Source: JBDSRX01 sp047445235
GTDB lineage: Bacteria > Patescibacteriota > Dojkabacteria > J137
DNA length: 14,011 bases
NCBI GenBank assembly: GCA_047445235.1
Contig: JBLGEO010000004.1
Span: forward strand, 1-14,011
Direction: 5' to 3'
The notes beneath the pieces are model-generated. The model saw nothing but the letters and a program-made list of their open reading frames with translations. It searched no databases and was not told where the DNA came from. The translations under genes and the position numbers were made by a program. Each line of letters opens with the position of its first letter. The first letter of the stretch is position 1. Positions 1-6,183 of the stretch are shown one piece after another.

Positions 1-1
1 A

Positions 2-1846
2 ACAATAAAATTAATTAAAAGACTTTTAATAATTATTCGGAAGATAAGTAAGAGCAGTATAAGAGGACTTGTTGTACGAATATTTATTTTCTTATCTCCT
101 CTACTCACAACAGCAATAGTAGTAATAATCCATTCCAAAATTGATAATTCTATAGCAATACCTGCATTTACTTTCTTCTATTTGCTTGTATTTGCCCATG
201 CTGGAATAGGAGGAGGAGCTTCGGGCATGTTTGCAAGTTTGATTACTGCAATTGCTGGCAACTTTCTCTTTCTGACCCCAAGATATGAATTTAAAGTGGA
301 TAGTATTAGTCTATTCCTAACAATGATTTACTTTGTGCAGGCAGTTTTAATCGCTTATGTAACAGGTAAATTTTTTAATATAAATAAATTCCTAGGTAGA
401 AGGAATAAGGAATTGATAACAAACACAGATAGATTAAGAGAGGTAATTAACAGTGTGTTTACAATTATTGCAATTGTAGATCGAGAAGGAAGAATTGTAG
501 AAGCAAATAAAACCTTTATGGAAATTACTGGCTATTCTCAAGAAATATTAACTAAAAAAAATATTTTAAATACTTTGCCATGGTCATCTAGTAAAGGTTC
601 CAAGTACAGGTTAAAAGAAGCCTTGAAAAGAGTTGAAATTGATTATCCCGTTAAATATGACGATAGAATTGAAATTAACGAGAATGAATTTATTGATGTG
701 GAGATAAATGTTGTAGGAGTTGAAGAGGGTTCTAATAGAAAGCCTAATTTGATTATAATCTCAACGATAGACATTAGTTCTAGAAAACTATATGAGGAAG
801 AGCTTATTAAGGGTCGTGAAATTTACACTAAACTTATTAGCTCTAATATTATTGGAATGGTAATTGGAGATTCTGATGGCAATATTACAGAAGCAAATAA
901 ATCTTTTCTAAATCTAATTGGATACGAGGAAAATGATTTTAGACCAGGTGAATTAAGTATATCTAACCTTGTGCCGAAACAGTTTCAAGATGACTCCTTA
1001 AACAAGTCAATATCACTCTCAGAGAATGGTTTCTATAGTCCTGTCGAATCAGAATTAACGCACAAGGATGGTCGTTTAATTCCTATTATGATGAGTGGTG
1101 TTGTTTTAAATAAACGTAGAAATGAATACCTAAGATTAATTGTAGATCTCTCTTCACAAAAAGAACTAGAACGAAAAAAAGATGAGTTTATTAGTATTGC
1201 TAGCCACGAATTAAAAACTCCACTAACAACTCTAAAGGGATACACGCAAGTACTGCAGCAAAACTTAACCAAGAGATATCAGGAGAATATGAAATACACT
1301 ACCACAATTGACAACCAACTTAATAAACTAAATTCGTTAATTAATGAGTTGCTAGATATTACAAAAATTCAATCTGGAAAATTGAGAATAAATAAAGAAA
1401 GAGTTAGCATTACAGATGTTATTAGAGAATCTATTGAAGAAATAATTCCTTTTATTGATAATCATAAAATTAACTTTCGTCCTGCTCCAGTGGAAATCTT
1501 TCTGGATGCAGATAAATTTCGTATCGAGCAGGTTATTACAAACTTTTTAACAAACGCAATAAAATATTCTCAGGCTAATACAGATATTAATGTCTTTATG
1601 GAACTATTAGGTAATAAAGTTAAAGTCTCTATTGAAGATTTTGGAATAGGAATATCAAAAGAAAATTTAGAAAAGATCTTCGAAAAATTTTTCCAGTCTG
1701 AAGTTTACAATCCAGACAGCATAGAAGGTTTAGGATTAGGTCTATATATATCTTCAGAAATTATTAAAAACCATGGTGGAGAGATTGGCGTAAAAAGTGA
1801 ACCTGGCAAAGGATCCGTCTTCTTCTTTACCCTACCGCTTAACTAA
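2..1846 (+). CDS. Membrane sensor histidine kinase (DUF4118-PAS-PAS-HisKA-HATPase), 5' partial
   Basis: This is a two-component sensor kinase that autophosphorylates on histidine and passes phosphate to a receiver aspartate. The frame is open from base 2, with no in-frame ATG, GTG or TTG before a TTG at 182, so the start lies upstream of the window. Starting at 182 would remove part of the sensor: bases about 60-375 encode four hydrophobic segments and the LFLTPRYEF motif of a KdpD-like DUF4118 membrane domain. Two PAS domains follow (about 430-790 and 815-1160). The HisKA motif ASHELKTPL has its phospho-His at 1205-1207. The ATPase domain shows the N box (1526-1570), DFGIGI (from 1637) and GLGLGLYI (from 1727), so the catalytic core looks intact. 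No response-regulator gene follows. The ligand or signal cannot be told from sequence. The family call is firm. Confidence 0.93.
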   Translation, partial: TIKLIKRLLIIIRKISKSSIRGLVVRIFIFLSPLLTTAIVVIIHSKIDNSIAIPAFTFFYLLVFAHAGIGGGASGMFASLITAIAGNFLFLTPRYEFKVDSISLFLTMIYFVQAVLIAYVTGKFFNINKFLGRRNKELITNTDRLREVINSVFTIIAIVDREGRIVEANKTFMEITGYSQEILTKKNILNTLPWSSSKGSKYRLKEALKRVEIDYPVKYDDRIEINENEFIDVEINVVGVEEGSNRKPNLIIISTIDISSRKLYEEELIKGREIYTKLISSNIIGMVIGDSDGNITEANKSFLNLIGYEENDFRPGELSISNLVPKQFQDDSLNKSISLSENGFYSPVESELTHKDGRLIPIMMSGVVLNKRRNEYLRLIVDLSSQKELERKKDEFISIASHELKTPLTTLKGYTQVLQQNLTKRYQENMKYTTTIDNQLNKLNSLINELLDITKIQSGKLRINKERVSITDVIRESIEEIIPFIDNHKINFRPAPVEIFLDADKFRIEQVITNFLTNAIKYSQANTDINVFMELLGNKVKVSIEDFGIGISKENLEKIFEKFFQSEVYNPDSIEGLGLGLYISSEIIKNHGGEIGVKSEPGKGSVFFFTLPLN

Positions 1847-1916
1847 GACTCAAGAATTTACAAAACTTTTACAAATCTAACAGAGAAAGTTTACTTACAG
1901 GTATTACATTATAAAT

Positions 1917-1955
1917 ATAACTTTTCTAACTCAGGGGTGCGTTAGAAAAAGTTAT
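1917..1955 (+). terminator. AT-rich stem-loop, possible terminator of the kinase gene or leader element
   Basis: The left arm 1917-1930 and right arm 1941-1955 pair over 14 bases with one bulged A, around a 10-base loop that holds GGGG. A T-rich stretch follows (1960-1970), but AAA separates it from the stem, so it is not a textbook intrinsic terminator. It lies 71 bases after the kinase stop and 26 bases before the next start. It could therefore end kinase transcription, or act in the 5' leader of the TasA-like gene. The stem is directly visible; the function is inferred. Confidence 0.5.
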
Positions 1956-1981
1956 AAATTTTATTTTTTACCGTTTCTATC

Positions 1982-2584
1982 ATGAATAGAAAGATAATCT
2001 CGAGTACGCTCGTAGTAGTCTCACTGCTTGCGGCTGTCGGCGGAAGTGCATTTGCACTTTTTAGAGACACAGAATACATTCCAGGGAATACAATTTCCAC
2101 TGGGGCTTTAGATATCTCCTTAACAGGAGAAGATGCTCAACTACCTAATCCAATAAAAGCTGACGGGCTTTTACCTGGAGAATGGAGTGATTGGTCTAAA
2201 GTAAATGTGACAAATAATTCTAGTACGGATGTAGATGTATTCTTCTATGTTACAAATGTAGAAGGTGCAGCATGTCACGATACTAACCTAGAATTTGCCA
2301 CAGCAGAAAGTGAAGAAGGAACTGCATTGTTTAACGCTAACATCTATGATGTTAAAGGTGTAAACAATAAAGTTGAAATTGTTGATCCTAGTTTAGTTAT
2401 GAATGCTACAGCAGCATTCAAAGTGAGAGCTGGATTAGCAGCAGATGCAGAAGTTCATGGTCCATCCGAATCTTGTTCTTGGACAGGAGTATTTATGGCA
2501 GAGCCATCAATGGATATACCAGTGCCTCCAGTATCAACACCAGTGTCTGAGCCAGTCTCAATGCCGGAAGTAGTAGTACTTTAA
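1982..2584 (+). CDS. TasA/camelysin-like secreted protein with SipW-dependent signal peptide
   Basis: This is a 200-residue exported protein of the TasA/CalY type, whose Firmicutes relatives form extracellular matrix fibres and are cut by the SipW peptidase. The N-terminus has the characteristic form: basic MNRK, hydrophobic residues about 5-19, then GGSAFALFRDTE and a GNTISTGALDISL segment. Cleavage is likely after Ala25. The segment GLLPGEWSDWSKVNVTNN (62-79) matches the conserved turn and strand that follow in this family. Cys98 and Cys165 could form a disulfide. The last 25 residues are a Pro-Val-Ser-rich tail with no LPXTG motif and no membrane anchor. The SipW-type peptidase gene follows after 65 bases, which strongly supports the assignment. 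No Shine-Dalgarno sequence precedes the ATG. Fibre formation is inferred from family only. Confidence 0.8.
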   Translation: MNRKIISSTLVVVSLLAAVGGSAFALFRDTEYIPGNTISTGALDISLTGEDAQLPNPIKADGLLPGEWSDWSKVNVTNNSSTDVDVFFYVTNVEGAACHDTNLEFATAESEEGTALFNANIYDVKGVNNKVEIVDPSLVMNATAAFKVRAGLAADAEVHGPSESCSWTGVFMAEPSMDIPVPPVSTPVSEPVSMPEVVVL

Positions 2585-2601
2585 GCTATTACTAAAGACT
2601 A

Positions 2602-2626
2602 GATCCGTAAGTAAAACTTACGGATC
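2602..2626 (+). promoter_or_regulatory. Perfect 11-bp hairpin between the secreted-protein gene and its peptidase gene
   Basis: GATCCGTAAGT at 2602-2612 is an exact inverted repeat of 2616-2626, around an AAA loop. The region after it is AT-rich but has no solid T run, so full termination is doubtful. Its position between a substrate gene and its enzyme gene would suit partial termination or RNA processing that lowers peptidase expression. That role is inference. Confidence 0.55.
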
Positions 2627-2649
2627 GGTCATTTATTAATTTTACAAAT

Positions 2650-3228
2650 ATGAAAATACTTAAAAAAGAAATCACTGTCTTACAAATTATTTTTACATTA
2701 GTGCAATTATTTTTCTTAATAATAATTACTTTGACTGTGCTCTCTCTTTTTGGAATACCTAAAGATTTACAAATTTTTGTGGTAGAAACTGGATCTATGG
2801 AGCCAAACATAAAAACTGGTAGCCTTGCATTCGTATCACCTTCTAAAGGTTACCAAGTTGGAGACATTATAACTTTTAAATCAAAAGTAACAAAAAGTAG
2901 TACCCAAAATTATATTGTTACACACAGGATAAATTCAATACGTGAAGATAACGGTGATCTCTATTACACAACTAAAGGAGATGCAAATAAAGAACCAGAC
3001 CCATTAGAAACAAATGGGTTAGATATAATTGGAAAAACAAAGTTCTCAATTCCATATGTTGGTTATGCTATTGGATTTGCAAAAACTAAACCAGGCTTTC
3101 TACTTTTTATAATAGTGCCTACTTTGATAATAATCTTTACCGAGTTTCTTGCAATTTACAAAGAATTTAGAAAAAAGCCTAGTAATCAAACTGGTGTTAG
3201 ATTTGGTAAATATATTATTCACCAGTAA
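2650..3228 (+). CDS. sipW: Signal peptidase I, SipW/ER type
   Basis: This is a 192-residue membrane serine protease that removes signal peptides outside the cytoplasmic membrane. It has one membrane segment at about residues 13-34, then the catalytic-serine box ETGSMEPNI with Ser49. The second conserved box is VTHRI with His92, in the place of the lysine found in bacterial-type enzymes, which marks the SipW/eukaryotic-microsomal class. A third box, KGDANKEPDP, carries the conserved Asp111. A second membrane segment lies at about 149-168 and is followed by a basic tail. Length and topology suit SipW. It sits 65 bases after a SipW-type substrate gene, so the two probably form one export unit. 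Its last 14 bases overlap the convergent ABC-F gene. No Shine-Dalgarno sequence is seen. Confidence 0.92.
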   Translation: MKILKKEITVLQIIFTLVQLFFLIIITLTVLSLFGIPKDLQIFVVETGSMEPNIKTGSLAFVSPSKGYQVGDIITFKSKVTKSSTQNYIVTHRINSIREDNGDLYYTTKGDANKEPDPLETNGLDIIGKTKFSIPYVGYAIGFAKTKPGFLLFIIVPTLIIIFTEFLAIYKEFRKKPSNQTGVRFGKYIIHQ

Positions 3229-4660
3229 TCAATTTCTTATCTTTAATTGTAATCTTCCTATTGTATCCAACAGAGTTTACAAAATATCTATCATGAGAAA
3301 TTAAAAGAATTGCTCCTTGGAAATCTCTTAAAGCATTCTCAATAACTTCTTTAGATCTAATATCTAAATGATTTGTAGGTTCATCTAAAATCATAAAATC
3401 AAATTCCTTCATCGAAAATACAGCGAAAGATAATCTCGCTCTCTGCCCAGGACTTAACTTTCCTATCTTTGTTTTTCTAATATCTTTAGAGAATAAAAAT
3501 TTTTCAAGCAAAGCAAAAGAACTATCAAAAGAAATTCCTGTGTTAGATATAAAGTAATTCTCAACAGTATCTTCCATATCTAAATGTGATTGATCCTGTG
3601 AAAAGTATGTATACTTTAAACCATTGCCTATTCTTAATTCACTCGTATCAGCTTTTAATTGACCAAGAATTAATTTCACCAAAGTGGTTTTACCAATTCC
3701 ATTCGCACCATAAAACCAAACTCTTTCTTTGCCAAACATATCAAAATTTACATTCTCAAAAATCTGTTTCTCTGCATAAGAGAAATTTAAGTCACGAATC
3801 TTAAGTACAAATTTATTATTATGAACAAAACCTTTAAGTTTTAAATCTTTAATCCTCTGCTCTTCATAAGAGAATATTTCTTTCTGATTAACTTCTCTAT
3901 CCATTCTATGTCTTGCAGCACTCATGGCTCTTCCTCTTTTCTTACCATCTCCAATCTTAGAAACATTCTCTAACAATATTTCCAACTGCTTTCTTTTTTT
4001 CTCTTGGAGAACAACCATATCTCTTCTTTTTTCTAAATCCTCAGCTTTCTGTACCAAGAAGTCATCGTAGTTTCCTTTGTAGGAATACAATTTACATTCA
4101 TCAATTTCGAAAACTGTATCTATTGTGTTGTTTAAGAACTCTCTATCGTGTGAAATTATTATGCAGTTTCCTTCAAAGTTTTTTATAAATGCTTCTAGCC
4201 AATCAATTCCAGTAATATCTAAATGGTTTGTAGGTTCGTCCAATAAGAGAATAGTTGGTTCTTCCATCATCAGCTTAGTCAAATATAGTTTCATCTTTTG
4301 ACCTTCACTTAGAGTTTGAATTTCTTGATAAATATCTGGTTCAAACTTCAATTTAGCTAGTATTCTATTCACCTTGTACATTTCATTAACGTGGTTATCA
4401 ACAAGATCTTCTAAGAACTCTCCAACCATCATTTCTTTTTTAAAAGTATATTCTTGGGGAAGATAAGAAATTTTTTCGTTTTGAATTTCAAATTTACCTT
4501 CATCAGGCTTTTCAAGTCCTACCATTATTTTCAATAAAGTTGTCTTACCAGATCCATTAAGACCTACAAGTCCTACCTTTTCTTTATTACCTAAAGTAAA
4601 AGAAAGGTCTTGAAATAAAGGTTTTGCATATGTAATTGTTAGGTTATTAGCTCGTATCAT
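3215..4660 (-). CDS. ABC-F family ATPase (ribosome-associated type)
   Basis: This soluble protein of 481 residues has two ABC ATPase domains and no membrane segment. Family members such as EttA, YbiT and Uup bind the ribosomal E site and act on translation; some relatives protect ribosomes from antibiotics. Domain 1 has Walker A GLNGSGKTT (33-41), signature LSEGQ (117-121), Walker B LLLDEP (to Glu142) and the switch SHDR (170-173). A basic helical linker of about 80 residues (205-283), with a KKRGRAMSAARHR segment near 240-252, corresponds to the tRNA-interaction motif. Domain 2 has GANGIGKTT (318-326), LSPGQ (402-406) and LDEPTNHLD (425-433). All catalytic residues are present. The linker and total length are short, and I cannot assign a subfamily or a resistance role. 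The gene diverges from the 163-residue gene and converges on sipW. Confidence 0.92.
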   Translation of the reverse strand: MIRANNLTITYAKPLFQDLSFTLGNKEKVGLVGLNGSGKTTLLKIMVGLEKPDEGKFEIQNEKISYLPQEYTFKKEMMVGEFLEDLVDNHVNEMYKVNRILAKLKFEPDIYQEIQTLSEGQKMKLYLTKLMMEEPTILLLDEPTNHLDITGIDWLEAFIKNFEGNCIIISHDREFLNNTIDTVFEIDECKLYSYKGNYDDFLVQKAEDLEKRRDMVVLQEKKRKQLEILLENVSKIGDGKKRGRAMSAARHRMDREVNQKEIFSYEEQRIKDLKLKGFVHNNKFVLKIRDLNFSYAEKQIFENVNFDMFGKERVWFYGANGIGKTTLVKLILGQLKADTSELRIGNGLKYTYFSQDQSHLDMEDTVENYFISNTGISFDSSFALLEKFLFSKDIRKTKIGKLSPGQRARLSFAVFSMKEFDFMILDEPTNHLDIRSKEVIENALRDFQGAILLISHDRYFVNSVGYNRKITIKDKKLITGE

Positions 4661-4754
4661 TTTTTAGTTAGTGAAATATAGAATAGGCGTACAAATAGTA
4701 GCTCTAGTCTATGCGGACTTTCGAGGAGTTAAAAGAATTTTGAAAGTATCTGTG

Positions 4755-4793
4755 ATTTGCATACTGGAATTGTACAGTACCCAATTAGCAAAT
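4755..4793. promoter_or_regulatory. Nested dyad in the divergent intergenic region
   Basis: ATTTGC (4755-4760) pairs with GCAAAT (4788-4793). Inside it AATTG (4768-4772) pairs with CAATT (4782-4786), around a central GTAC-A-GTAC palindrome (4772-4780). The two gaps are unequal, 7 and 1 bases. It lies between the ABC-F gene and the 163-residue gene and could be an operator acting on either. In AT-rich DNA such dyads also arise by chance. Confidence 0.25.
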
Positions 4794-4803
4794 TCAAGTA
4801 TTT

Positions 4804-4835
4804 TATTTACGAATTTAGTAAATAGATGATAAAAT
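4804..4835 (+). promoter_or_regulatory. Candidate promoter with overlapping dyad for the 163-residue gene
   Basis: TTTACG (4806-4811) and TAAAAT (4830-4835), 18 bases apart, resemble -35 and -10 boxes. The -10 ends only 9 bases before the ATG, so the mRNA would have a leader of at most a few bases. A 7-bp dyad, TATTTAC (4804-4810) against GTAAATA (4818-4824), covers the -35 box and spacer, where a repressor could bind. Confidence 0.4.
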
Positions 4836-4844
4836 CACTCAATT

Positions 4845-5336
4845 ATGGAAATACCAATTCAAGAAAACAATGAATTATCTGAGATCTACTTCCATGGTGT
4901 TGTAGAACTATACCGAAGGCATGTTGAAAAGAATCAAAAAAGTGGGAGAAAGCAATGGAATGATAACGAAGTACATTTAATTGAGCCATTTATGCCTGGA
5001 CTTTGCTGTGTGCTTGATGACATAGATGAAAACTATATTGAACATATAGTAGATGCAAAATCAATTTACGAAATTAGTTTTAATAATAATACTTTCTTCT
5101 TATCTTCTTTTGACACATCAATTGATAGCAGCTCCTATGGTCAACAAGGTGATCTTCCAATAAGACATATGTACATGTGGGAAGAAAATCTTAAAGCATA
5201 TGGAACTAGCGATACAAAAATTTTAATCAATAAAGTATTGGAACTACTTGAAGAATTTTTAATTAAATTAAAAAACAATGATCCCCTTGCCCTACAACTA
5301 CTTTACAAGAGATCTCATCGTAAAACTCAAAGATAA
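4845..5336 (+). CDS. Hypothetical soluble protein, unrecognised
   Basis: I do not recognise this 163-residue protein. It has no signal peptide or membrane segment and is probably cytoplasmic. It is acidic in the middle (DDIDENYIEH, about residues 58-67), has two adjacent cysteines (GLCC, about 52-55) and a polar stretch around FDTSIDSSSYGQQGD. Residues from about 125 form a likely charged amphipathic helix (KVLELLEEFLIKLKNN), and the protein ends in a basic tail, KRSHRKTQR. The ATG at 4845 follows a candidate promoter closely and has no Shine-Dalgarno sequence. The gene stands alone: ABC-F diverges upstream, and the next gene starts 139 bases later. In-frame length and ordinary composition support a real gene. 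No function is assigned. Confidence 0.75.
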   Translation: MEIPIQENNELSEIYFHGVVELYRRHVEKNQKSGRKQWNDNEVHLIEPFMPGLCCVLDDIDENYIEHIVDAKSIYEISFNNNTFFLSSFDTSIDSSSYGQQGDLPIRHMYMWEENLKAYGTSDTKILINKVLELLEEFLIKLKNNDPLALQLLYKRSHRKTQR

Positions 5337-5475
5337 CTTTCTTCGCAACTTCTTTTGCTGTTCATAACAAATTCACTATTCTGGCTTAATATAAAGATAT
5401 CTAATAAGAATCTAAGTCGACAAGAGGCATTATTAGAAAAAACAAAACTTACTATATATTTATTAAAATAAAATT

Positions 5476-6021
5476 ATGAAAAAGAAACTCTTATTAGGAG
5501 CAATTGGGATTGCAGTAATAGGCGCTATAGGTGCAATTGCTCCGACACTAGCCTACGCTGCAACAAATTCGACAACACCAAGTACATTTGTAACAAAGCT
5601 GGCAGAAAAACTGGGGATTGACGTTACAACTGTGCAAACAGCGGTAGATTCAACAAAAACAGATATAAAAGCTGATAACGATGCAACTAGAAAAACTGAA
5701 ATAGCACAAGCTGTAACAGACGGGAAACTTACTCAGAGACAAGCAGATATTTTGATTGCTCAAATGGACATCCAGCTTACAAAGCCAGATGATTCAACAA
5801 GACCAGATTTTTCTACAATGACTGAGGAGCAAAGAAAGGCAGCGATGGAAACAATGAAAACTGAAAGAGAACAAGCTGAAGTAGATGCATTAAACGCAAA
5901 AGGTTTAGCAACAACTCTTGAAGAAGTTCAAGCAACAAGGTCTGCAGCACAGACAGCAGGTTTAGCAAAGGGACCTGGGATGGGAAGAGAAATGGGACAT
6001 AGATTTGGAATGGGACTGTAA
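5476..6021 (+). CDS. Small secreted helical protein, DUF2680-like
   Basis: This 181-residue exported protein has a classical signal peptide: MKKK, hydrophobic residues 5-26, and likely cleavage after Ala28 in AYAA. The mature N-terminal part, with FVTKLAEKLGIDVTTVQTAV (38-57) and then AVTDGKLTQRQADILIAQMD (about 80-100), resembles the DUF2680 pattern of short helices with a GKLTxxQAD turn, seen in many small secreted Firmicutes and CPR proteins. The rest is charged and helical (EEQRKAAMETMKTEREQAE), ending in a Gly/Met tail, GPGMGREMGHRFGMGL. The biochemical role of this family is not known to me. AT-rich sequence with TAAAAT at 5464-5469 ends just before the ATG, suggesting a very short leader. 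A weak dyad (5401-5407 with 5430-5436) lies upstream. A strong terminator follows, so it is probably transcribed alone. Confidence 0.78.
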   Translation: MKKKLLLGAIGIAVIGAIGAIAPTLAYAATNSTTPSTFVTKLAEKLGIDVTTVQTAVDSTKTDIKADNDATRKTEIAQAVTDGKLTQRQADILIAQMDIQLTKPDDSTRPDFSTMTEEQRKAAMETMKTEREQAEVDALNAKGLATTLEEVQATRSAAQTAGLAKGPGMGREMGHRFGMGL

Positions 6022-6043
6022 CTTATTTAAATTAACTTAGACT

Positions 6044-6075
6044 CGGGCAGAAGAAATTCTGCCCGTTTTCGTCTT
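6044..6075 (+). terminator. Intrinsic terminator after the secreted DUF2680-like gene
   Basis: A perfect 9-bp GC-rich stem (6044-6052 with 6057-6065) closes a GAAA tetraloop and is followed directly by TTTT and further T-rich sequence. It lies 22 bases after the stop codon. This is the clearest terminator in the window, and it isolates the giant gene downstream from readthrough. Confidence 0.92.
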
Positions 6076-6118
6076 ATTTCAACACCTTCTGGAAACGTAA
6101 ATTTCTTAGTGGAATTAC

Positions 6119-6147
6119 TTAACTAAAGTCACACAATACATTACAAT
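6119..6147 (+). promoter_or_regulatory. Candidate promoter of the giant surface-protein gene
   Basis: TTAACT (6119-6124) and TACAAT (6142-6147) are 17 bases apart and lie between the terminator and the GTG start. They predict a leader of about 30 bases. Another possible -35, TTGACT (6171-6176), pairs only with TAATAA inside the coding sequence and would miss the start codon, so it is less likely. Confidence 0.33.
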
Positions 6148-6183
6148 GTTACTATCACATCAATAACTTATTGACTACGTTTT

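Noticed and set aside
182..184. TTG start codon for the histidine kinase
   Set aside because: The same frame is open to the window edge and codes for the rest of the DUF4118 membrane domain, so this TTG is an internal leucine codon.
1033..1272. Minus-strand frame inside the kinase
   Set aside because: It is antisense to PAS2 and HisKA coding sequence, with no motifs.
2592..2810. Minus-strand frame of 72 codons across the start of sipW
   Set aside because: It runs antisense to the hairpin and the peptidase N-terminus and has no family features.
3586..3804. Plus-strand frame of 72 codons inside the ABC-F gene
   Set aside because: It lies opposite well-conserved ABC-F domain 2 coding sequence and has no independent support.
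3215..4660. Antibiotic-resistance ABC-F gene (Vga/Msr/Lsa type)
   Set aside because: The linker is short and no resistance-type extension is visible; sequence alone gives no reason to prefer resistance over a housekeeping ABC-F role.
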